Shown here: in pieces, positions 56,108 to 64,000 of the stretch
Layout of the letters: every line of letters starts with the position of its first letter
How positions within the stretch are numbered: position 1 is the stretch's first letter
The notes under the pieces: generated by a model
Seen by the model: the letters and a program-made list of their open reading frames with translations, nothing else
Told to the model about the DNA's origin: nothing
Databases searched by the model: none
Made by a program: the position numbers and the translations under genes
Origin: Heterobilharzia americana
Taxonomy: Eukaryota; Platyhelminthes; Trematoda; Strigeidida; Schistosomatidae
Reading direction: 5' to 3'
NCBI GenBank assembly: GCA_944470555.2
Contig: OX104128.1
Coordinates: 1,240,001 to 1,304,000, forward strand
DNA length: 64,000 nucleotides

Positions 56108-56470
56108 TCAAGTTGGTATTCATCATGGACTGACATCAGTAGGAGGAAAATTTGAAACCTGGAAGCAGTCGACAGCTATCCCCTCCTAGTATGGGGCACC
56201 CTATCAGTTAGAACCCATGACCCCACACTGCCAGGGGTCAAGCCCAGGACCTTCAGAGTCCCATGACCAGCAAGTTACCATTGAGCCATTGGGTCAGAAT
56301 CCAGCGGTCCATATTTCCAACTGCTGTCAGTTCATGGCATAGAGCGACCATTACCCAATACTGTCGTCGATTTATTCTGAAGGCCATCAGGTTTGCACCA
56401 CTGGTCACGGCTTCTCATTGAAACCTCAGGAACCACCTCTCGAAGCTAGTCAGCAATGAGCACTAGATCA
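56108..56470 (-). mobile_element. SINE family 2, full-length reference copy
   Basis: Minus-strand reading from 56470: start block 'ctagtgctcattgctgacta', 'gagaagccgtgacc', 'gtcgctctatgccatgaac', tRNA-like head (A box near 56290, B box near 56240), hammerhead near 56165-56215 (eroded), and the tail ending near 56108. At about 363 bases it sets the unit length for the family. Confidence 0.8.
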
Positions 56471-56494
56471 ATTGAATTAGCGGGTATGTAGGGA

Positions 56495-56740
56495 TTTAGT
56501 GGTTTTTCAAGTTGGCGATGGTCACATCATATCGTGAACTGACGGAAATTAGAGATATGAACCACAGGATTCCGACCTAGTGGCTCAATGGTGACGTGCT
56601 GGCCACAGAACCTGAAGGTCGCGAGTCTGATCCCTGGCGGGTCGTGGATAGGCACTGCTTAAGGGTCGCATACAAGGAAGGGACACTTGTCCATTGCTCC
56701 CAGGTTTCCAAAGTTCCTCCAACCGAGATGTGATGAGTGG
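56495..56740 (+). mobile_element. SINE family 2, plus orientation
   Basis: Middle part and head (A box near 56578, B box near 56622), eroded ribozyme near 56650-56700, tail cut at about 56735. Confidence 0.65.
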
Positions 56741-56840
56741 GGATTTTTACTTAAGAGGTAGTTATCATCATGGACTGACATCAATTGGGGAACCATTGAA
56801 AATCCGGAAGCACTGGACAGCTGTTTCGTTCTAGAACTAT
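56741..56840 (-). mobile_element. SINE family 2, inverted ribozyme-tail fragment
   Basis: Tail and half of the ribozyme ('gctgtttcgttctag' complement), back to back with the preceding plus-strand copy, so this locus repeats the fold-back arrangement. Confidence 0.65.
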
Positions 56841-57094
56841 ATCAGATATACCAAGATAGACATAAAAGCTAGGGAGATGCATCATAGATTTTGGTATCAT
56901 TTATGACATTTATGATGTCAATTTTTAGTTGAAACAAAACTCTGCGCCTCTACAACACATTCAGCGGCAGTTTTTTTGAATAGGACTTGAGGATTTCCAC
57001 ATCTAGTTAAAAATGTCTAAGTATTGAAATTCAAATCAGATAGAGATTCTACATTTGTCTTCTTCTTGATGACTACAACTATTGGAGGAAACTT

Positions 57095-58085
57095 TTGGTT
57101 CATTTTATTATTATTATTATTTATCCCTTGGGTTCCTAGTGGAATATAGGGACTCAGTAGCACGTCTCCATTTCACTCTGCTCTCTGCAATCTTTTCAAC
57201 CTGGCTCCACGACTGCCCACAACCTCTCATTTATTCCTCACATCATCTCCTCCATGTCACCGTCGCCTCAGATCCCCAACTCGTCGTTTCCACTTTGGAT
57301 TCCACCCAAGGGCCTGGCGCGTGATGTCCCCAGTTGGCTTTCTCAGTGCATACCCAATCCATCTCCACTTTCTTCTCCTGCATATTTGTTGTGTGAAAGG
57401 TTGTTGGTTGGTTCTTTGCTAGCCAGCCACAGTTCCTTCTTGCTTATTCTTGTTATTCTGGCCATCTGATCTTCAGTAACGAGCCAGCGTAGGCAGTTGT
57501 TGGTGAATGTCTGCAATGTGTTGGAAATGCTTTTCGTAACGCGCCAAGTCTCTCAAGCATCACATGGATGCACTGACTTGACTGACGTTGGTGTTAAAAA
57601 TCCAGATGTTGTTCATGCTTTATGCTGAGTGCAGAAGATCTCCACACTGGTTTCAGGTTGACGAAGGCCTGTCTTGCTGTCTTTCCGATTCTGACTTTGA
57701 CGTCCTCGTCTGTGCCACCACCACCTGTAGTTGAAACGATGCTGTCTAGATAGGTGAAAGAGGCTACTTTCTTTAAGTTTCTCCTGTTGATGGTGATTGG
57801 AGCTTTTTGTTGTTGGTGGTGGCGTTGGTTGGTTTTCATCATCACCTCTGTCTTCTCTGCATTCTCTTGAAGTCTTGTCTTCACTGCCTCACCTCTTCTG
57901 TCAATCTGTTAGTTTTCGCTTGCAGATCTTCGAGTTTGTGAGACATTAGACACAAATCATTGGTGAAATTCAGATCTTCCTCTGGGGTCTTTTCATTGTT
58001 GTAGCCAGAGTGTCCTCCTCTTCTGACTCCTCACTGTTTGCTTCATGATCCAGTCCAGCCTTGATATTTTATCATGGAGGCTTCA
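57095..58085 (-). mobile_element. RTE-like LINE copy, 3' third
   Basis: On the minus strand: 'LCLMSHKLEDLQAKTN', 'VASFTYLDSIVSTTGGGGTD' (57884-57594, 96 codons open), thumb, C-terminal domain and the AAT tail at 57102-57121. Confidence 0.85.
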
Positions 58086-58299
58086 TCTCCATATGTTCAG
58101 AACTAACTTCTTAAAGAAGTGATGCATATTTAACTCTTAGACGCCCCTTTAGATAGCGTTTTTATTGATCCTGGATGTTGTCAAATTTTAAGTTGAAGAG
58201 GAAAGTTTCATTAAACCCTGACCTTTTTGACGTTTAATTTCCTACAGTCACACTGGGAGTGAAATTGTGGTATTTCTTACTGTCACGCTGTGCTCCGTT

Positions 58300-58893
58300 A
58301 TTGATTTATCCGGTCAGTTTGCCCTAGGTTGATGGATGACTATTTCCCTCTTAAGTAGATTGTCGATTGAGTGCATATCTACGTATTTGTCGAGTGAAGT
58401 TTCATTGGAATGCTTACTTCTAGAAATTCTCTTGCAACTGTCAAATTCGCCCCTTGAAGCATTTCCATATTCTCCCAGTAGAATTTGTGATCATAATTTT
58501 TTGCATATATTTTACTGCTGGTTAGTGTTAATGAATTCTTTGAGCAGTCTGATGGCTAAACGGGGTAACGTAGTTTTGTGAACAATCTTTGTAGTTGATT
58601 TTTTAGATTACACTTCGTATATCTTCCTTTCGCTACAGATTCTTTGGTTTGTTGTGTAATGATTTCCTTGGTTTGTGTACAAAAGTTGTTGTGTAGTCAT
58701 GGAGTAGCATAAGTTTATTTCTCCTCACTTTGTCAATGTGTCTTTTTACAAAGTTGTTAGGATAGACCATTTCGACCAATGAATGTCGAATATATTCTAA
58801 CTCCTTATGTATTAATTTGTCAGAACATATTTTTCTTGCTTTGTTAGTGAGGTATTCAGCCAAGTTTTTAACAAGCAAATCCTTGAAGAGCAA
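58300..58893 (-). mobile_element. Penelope-like element fragment
   Basis: 'KELEYIRHSLVEMVYPNNFV' (58893-58633) matches the 'ExxxLxxxLxxNGYPxxF' segment between reverse transcriptase and GIY-YIG domain. Farther on 'KNSLTLTSSK' and 'DHKFYWENMEMLQGANLTVA' resemble the end of the GIY-YIG half, with several stops. Confidence 0.55.
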
Positions 58894-58894
58894 A

Positions 58895-58895
<1 letters not shown>

Positions 58896-58950
<55 letters not shown>
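58896..58950. repeat. (TA)27 microsatellite
   Basis: Uninterrupted TA array. Confidence 0.95.
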
Positions 58951-58954
<4 letters not shown>

Positions 58955-59032
58955 GGACTCTTGAATAGAACATCTGATGGTCACTCAGTTCCTCGAAAAC
59001 ACAAAAGACGTAGCAAAAAGGATAAAGATTTA

Positions 59033-59440
59033 TTATCCAGTTGAATATGTACAAAAATAACAGTTTATATACATTTTTTGATAGTTCTTTAAAACAATCT
59101 GAATCGCACATCTATGATTACGTGGTTTCTTGTGAATGTTCGACATGCTGTGAATGGCTGTGAAGGCTTTTGAATGATTTCCAGGTTTTTTTGAGGAACT
59201 AGAGGATAGTATCGTACAACGTAACAAACCCCTCACTAAAGTAAATAGGGTTGCTTGGAATTCCCTTCGGGTTTCTTTAAGGGTTTCCTGAACAGAGTTG
59301 TTCGATGTTGTGGTGACTCTAGATGAGTAGAATTCTAGCAACTCACTGTGGGGTTTGGAAATTATGAATCGCTTTCTGATTGCTGTGGATTGTCTAGTAA
59401 CATATATAGAGTGGTAAGCTGAGAGGAGTATTATTTTCAC
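59033..59440 (-). other. Unrecognised 135-codon open frame
   Basis: Includes 'RFIISKPHSELLEFYSSRVT' and a Ser run. It ends about 140 bases before a Penelope-like piece in the same direction, so it could be that element's upstream part. No motif supports this. Confidence 0.25.
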
Positions 59441-60435
59441 TGTGGTTATGACATTCTGATCTTAGTTGATTTACATGTCTTCTCCAGATTTCCGGACCAA
59501 ATTGCATTTAGTAAAGTAACCTGCCCGGTTGATGTGTTGGGATTCTTAATGCTCCTGTGGTTCGTGAGGAATCTACTAATGATACTGTTTTTTGATTTTT
59601 CTCCTTTTCCTTTTCAATAAACCACGTTTAAACGTATCCAGAAATCTTTCTATTTGATTCTGAGTGATAAGCGGGGAGGTTGTAAGTGCTGGATCGCATT
59701 ATGTCTTCAAAAAGCTGAAACAACTTTACTAACATCTATCAGAGCTTCTACTGATATTACAGGCGTCCCAACGACCCAATGTATTACTAAACTCATGACT
59801 TGCAGGAGAGTTAGATGATATCCTTTGAAAAACCCGATCCTGTTCTCAATGATTCATCCTTGTACTAGATGGGACAAGAAATCTTTTCTCCTTGTTATGT
59901 AGACAACTTATTAAAAAGCCACATCCATAGTTTAGAATTCTCTCAAGCAATCTCACTCTCCACAAGCAACCCACAAGGTATTCTCCATTGTTACTCGTCA
60001 TAAGTTTACGCAACGTAAACAATATGGTAATCGGACGTAACGGTTGACCTTAAGAGCGACATCTGAAACCTGATTAGTTGCTCTCAGGGTTTCACATCAC
60101 TAAAGTTTAGTTCAACGTATGAAATCAGTAAGTCTTTAGCAACGTATTAATGCATAGTTTATATTCTCAAAGTTGTTGATGTAACTATACACTCTATGTG
60201 TCGTGATGTAGATTGCTTTCTCATACTTTCACAAAACATCAAGCATGCAGTCTATATCCTTTCGATCAGGCATATAACCATTCAGCTGGTGAACTGGAAC
60301 CCTGCTTCAAACAGTTCAGTTATTTGCATACATTGACTGATCACTGGGAAACAACCAATTTCATTTTGTATAATCCTGAGAGCTGACCGAATTCTGCCTA
60401 TCACTTGGCAATATGGCCTCTATGTTGGGAGGTTC
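59441..60435. other. Unassigned DNA
   Basis: No open frame or repeat match recognised. Confidence 0.4.
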
Positions 60436-60439
60436 AGCA

Positions 60440-60640
60440 TAGTGGTTCACATTGGTAGATATTATTGGATGTAAGCAGACAAGAGCCAGCCCTACTTAAC
60501 TTAAGTTTCGGTCTTGTTAGCACTCTTCAGTTAGGCGCATTTATAAACTCTAGGGAAGTGATGTCCCTTCCGAGATTCGAAAGCATGACACCTAATTTTG
60601 CAACCGATAAGGTTATCACTGAGCTATACAGCCTGAGGCT
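60440..60640 (-). mobile_element. SINE family 3, tRNA-like head plus hammerhead-like tail
   Basis: On the minus strand: 'tatagctcagtgataacctt' (A box), 'gctttcgaatctcg' (B box), then CTGAAGAGTGC, a stem, GAAA, the palindrome CTTAAG and TT. CTGAAGA fits CUGANGA. Stem I is not convincing. Same layout as 3200-3415. Confidence 0.55.
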
Positions 60641-60677
60641 GACCTTCTGTAAGACTGATTCGATTAAACAGATACAA

Positions 60678-61141
60678 CCATCCATCCATCCATCCATCCA
60701 TCCATCCATCCATCCATCCATCCATCCATCCATCCATCCATCCATCCATCCATCCATCCATCCATCCATCCATCCATCCATCCATCCATCCATCCATCCA
60801 TCCATCCATCCATCCATCCATCCATCCATCCATCCATCCATCCATCCATCCATCCATCCATCCATCCATCCATCCATCCATCCATCCATCCATCCATCCA
60901 TCCATCCATCCATCCATCCATCCATCCATCCATCCATCCATCCATCCATCCATCCATCCATCCATCCATCCATCCATCCATCCATCCATCCATCCATCCA
61001 TCCATCCATCCATCCATCCATCCATCCATCCATCCATCCATCCATCCATCCATCCATCCATCCATCCATCCATCCATCCATCCATCCATCCATCCATCCA
61101 TCCATCCATCCATCCATCCATCCATCCATCCATCCATCCAT
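60678..61141. repeat. (CCAT)116 tetranucleotide array
   Basis: About 464 bases of almost perfect CCAT units, followed by CATA-type units to 61202. All long open frames here (Ser-Ile-His-Pro or Trp-Met-Asp-Gly repeats) arise from the array because four bases give the same 12-base period in every frame. Confidence 0.97.
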
Positions 61142-61259
61142 TTATAGTTACATACATACATCCATAGTTACATACATACATCCATACATACATACATACA
61201 TATATATTCACCTCTTTTCTCGACTCGATCAACGTCCTTCAATTCCATGGAATCCGTAA

Positions 61260-62030
61260 TCGATTTTAGAGAAGGATGATTTTGCCGGGAACGAGTTGGT
61301 TTCTGCTAAATTCTTTATTCATTTATATTTTCATTTCCGTATAATCCACTCCAAATGAATAGAAATGAAACACTTATGAGTGGATGTCAAGGTTCCGTTT
61401 GCATCTCCCTCTCTATCTCTTTTTTTTTTGTGTCTCTCTCACCTCTTAGTTAATGGATTTATTTACTGCCTATTAATTATCAGCTAAATATTTCGAAATT
61501 GTCACTGAGTCGGTTATCTAGGCAAACATTCATATTAATTAGTGTTTTCTGATTTGTGATTTAGAAATTCTGGTATTTTTTCTGAGAATTGGTTGTTTAA
61601 TTTAATCGCTAACGAAGTACTCCAGTTTTACTTCTTCCTCACCTCCAGTACCCCCACCCCACATTGGGTGTTACGCGTCAAACTTTAACAAAACACAATA
61701 AAACAAAAATTTGATTTTATTCTTCCGGTTAATCAATTTCCTCCTGTATGATCCACTTAACATGTTTGTATACACGAACACACACACACACACTCAAGTA
61801 AATAGATCTAACTCCAGTAATAATTAATTTCACTTTGATCTTTTGGTCTTGTTGACTTCTCTTTACAGTCAGTTACTTCCGATTGTTTAGAAAATTGTGA
61901 TACAGAGAATTATTGATCAACTCTCTGGCAAGGCCAACGAATACACTGCTTCTAAAGAGTAACCCAATGATCAGTTCGATCCAGTCAAGGAGAGGGAATA
62001 ATACAAGCAACACTATCTAATCTATACCCG
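61260..62030. other. Unassigned AT-rich DNA
   Basis: Short AC run at 61780-61794. No gene recognised. Confidence 0.45.
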
Positions 62031-62034
62031 TTGC

Positions 62035-62265
62035 AGAAGAAATGGCTATTGTGACTCTATGGTCTAGCAGATAACGCTCTGGTGTTGGAGGCGACTGGTC
62101 CTGGGTTCATGAGGCAGGGGCATCCAGACGACGAGTCCCAAACAGGAAGAAACGCGCGTCTTAGATTCCATTGCTAACCACCGTTAATCATTTAGTACCC
62201 AAAGTGAAACAACAGGTGATATTCAGACATCTACGCAGGGGCCTGTGTGTCAGTAGACACCGATC
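62035..62265 (+). mobile_element. Sm-alpha-type retroposon, near full length
   Basis: Head 'tggtctagcagataacgctc' (A box) and 'tcctgggttcatg' (B box), ribozyme region at 62122-62172 with the core eroded to CGACGA, then the 3' half ending at about 62250. Confidence 0.7.
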
Positions 62266-62269
62266 AATT

Positions 62270-62960
62270 CGGTCCAATCAACAACAGGATAATGCAAGTA
62301 ACATCGCAGTAATAATAATGTTGATAGTAATATTGGCAATACTGCCAAGGGAGAATTCAAAACCTCTACAGTATTACCATACAAAGAAGGCACCTCAGAA
62401 ATGTTACCTAGGATTCTCAATAAGGCTGGCTGGGATTACAACGCCATTTAAACCTACAAACTCGCTCCAGGTGATCCAATTAGGCAGAATAACTTAGCTT
62501 ACCAAATCCCTTGCAACGATTGAGATGTCAAATACATGGGTCAGAGTAGTTCACCAGGTTCATTTGGGCTATCTGAACAAAAAACCTAAAAAGGTCAAAA
62601 TTGATAGATCCTAGTAAGATAATGAACCTAGAAAAACGCTGGACTACAACTATGCATACAACTACACACAACCACACAACAGGCTGGGACAGGGTGGAAA
62701 TCTTTGAAACTAACCTAGTGGGGTGAAGGAAGAGATTGGATAACTGAATCTCTGTTGATCAAACCAACACTGTACACATGCAGCACCAACAGTTCAGTGC
62801 CTATTCCGGATGTATGGGAAATCCTGCTATCCATATTGTTAAATTAAGCGGGGAAATTTGAACTATGTAAAGTATATCTCAAGGTTGTGGAGTTGTTTTG
62901 ATATGACTATGGACAATGAATTGTGTCCGAAGCGTAATGTGGTAAATATTATTGTCCAGA
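62270..62960 (+). mobile_element. Penelope-like element, GIY-YIG region and 3' part
   Basis: 'SIRLAGITTPFKPTNSLQ' resembles the 'VSFKPTNSFRD' connector at 46.3 kb. Then, across a frame break, 'QIPCNDxDVKYMGQSSSP' is a GIY-YIG nuclease start (CNxC...Y-G). The 3' part with 'ttggggaaatttgaac'-like sequence is degraded. Confidence 0.6.
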
Positions 62961-63004
62961 TGATTAATATGTACTAATATATAACCTCGCCTAGTTCACT
63001 AGTT

Positions 63005-63665
63005 CACTAGTTACTAGCCGGTCCTAGGCCCGGATAAAGAGGGAAGGTTGGACATACGGCTAGCAATCCTACCCCGCAAAACCAATCCAATCACTAAAGA
63101 AACCTCAAGACATGAAAAAATATTAAAAAAACTTATTCCTAGTTAGAATCTGAGAGGCGAAATGATGCCGGTTGGCGAAAGCCGTCGGAAAGCTAATTAG
63201 CCGATGTCTCTACTCTCTCTCTCGATGAAAGCGAAAGTAAACATGGAGGCATGGAATGTCCGCACCATGTATGAACGTAGAAAGGCTGCCCAGATTGCAG
63301 AAGAGATGAGGAGTTATGGCATGGAAGTGCTAGGAATCTGCGAAAGCAGGTGGAATGGAAGTGGACTCTCCAAACCGTTAACTGGAGAGTCAATAATCTA
63401 CTCCTATATTGTCACCCAGATGACACCCATGAGCACGCTGAGTTTTGGAGGGGCTATCATGAAGTCCCACTGAAGAGCATAGAAGGCTCTCTCTCATGCA
63501 GTGGGAACCAGTCTCCTCCTGTAGGATCATGACAGCAAGATTCAACTCAAAGGGAAGGAAATTTACAACCTTCAGATTCAACGGCTGATTCTCACTTGAT
63601 TCCTGGGAGATAGAAGAGAAAATCGCCTTTGTCGTTTCTTCCCGCAAACAAAGTGGTATATACAT
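63005..63665 (+). mobile_element. RTE-like LINE, 5' end with endonuclease start
   Basis: A GC-rich 5' leader ('gccggtcctaggcccggata') is followed by 'MEAWNVRTMYERRKAAQIAE', 'EVLGICESRWNGSG' and 'GESIIYSYIV' (63204-63473), the start of an apurinic-type endonuclease with the WNVRT and E residue of the ICESRWN motif. Frame breaks follow at about 63470 and 63540. Confidence 0.75.
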
Positions 63666-63960
63666 ATACGATCACATGCCTAGTCTGAAGAATTAGAACA
63701 TAACATATACTGATGCATTGTTAAGGGTCTCAAAGATGAATTTTGAACTTCCTCCGGGTACTTGGACAATCATACTGAACACTATTTATGTTGTATGCAG
63801 TAATAAGTTGATCGTCCGTAAAATGTCTCATTCTCAGTTTTAATCAGTTGGTAGTAAAGCAATGTGTACACGCCAAACGCTTGAGCCTCTACGCATCTGT
63901 ATGTAAGTAATCCTTCAGATAATAATCATCATCATAATAATAACAATAACTATAATATTC
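63666..63960. other. Unassigned DNA
   Basis: Short stretch between two LINE pieces, ending in an AAT-rich run at 63925-63958. Confidence 0.4.
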
Positions 63961-64000
63961 TAATTCACAATGGGAAGCTCAGTGATGCTTTTGCACTGGA
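63961..64000 (+). mobile_element. RTE-like LINE fragment, cut by window end
   Basis: 'VIHNGKLSDAFA' matches the segment just before motif B at 18285-18330. Confidence 0.7.

Noticed and set aside
60465..61259. Long open frames of Ser-Ile-His-Pro or Trp-Met-Asp-Gly repeats on both strands
   Set aside because: They are forced by the CCAT array and exist in several frames and on both strands.

Overview
The window looks like a blood fluke (Schistosoma) nuclear chromosome. The reasons are AT-rich DNA crowded with retroposons, many Sm-alpha-type short retroposons that carry a hammerhead ribozyme, Penelope-like and RTE-type retroelements in many broken copies, and two host genes with flatworm traits (43 and 49 base introns; a receptor with a huge low-complexity third loop). 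The species cannot be settled by eye. No bacterial, phage or CRISPR feature is seen.

Host genes are sparse. On the minus strand at 47431-49707 is one large exon of a serotonin-type amine receptor (GPCR) from the N-terminus to TM6; the TM7 exon was not found. On the plus strand at 55151-55769 are the first two coding exons of a Nck-like SH3 adaptor, separated by a 43-base intron and preceded by a strong 3' splice site 3 bases before the ATG. The rest of that gene must lie beyond the window or in exons too short to see. The two genes diverge, with about 5.4 kb of repeat-bearing DNA between them.

Nearly everything else recognisable is mobile. RTE-like LINE fragments of one family lie at 17.4, 17.8-19.3, 25.5-26.9, 36.9-38.5, 38.6-39.45, 42.8-44.2, 50.5-50.9, 57.1-58.1 and 63.0-64.0 kb. 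Tails of a second LINE family lie at 4.7, 23.9, 34.2-35.3, 42.5 and 51.7 kb. Penelope-like elements (reverse transcriptase plus GIY-YIG endonuclease) lie at 1.9, 8.8, 20.2-21.6, 22.3-23.1, 26.9-28.8, 31.6-33.2, 36.7, 40.2-41.3, 45.2-46.8, 58.3-58.9 and 62.3-62.9 kb; two of them sit between inverted terminal arms. Short tRNA-headed retroposons fall into at least four families, here called Sm-alpha type, family 2, family 3 and the 'GGACCTCG' family.

The most interesting signal is in these short retroposons. Family 2 carries its own hammerhead (CTGAGGA...GAAA...GTC) after a tRNA-like A/B box head. Three family 2 insertions (1352-1738, 13993-14478, 45207-45627) are fold-backs flanked by perfect 13-14 base direct repeats, and each is best explained by an RNA template holding more than one unit. 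One shows the tail of one unit joined directly to the head of the next. The third has an unfilled paralogous target at 8794-8806. A fourth fold-back with a 13-base direct repeat, from the 'GGACCTCG' family, lies at 30198-30718. This suggests multimeric, possibly ribozyme-processed, templates copied by the LINE machinery. A candidate hammerhead also lies in the 3' arm of the Penelope-like element at 33150-33204.
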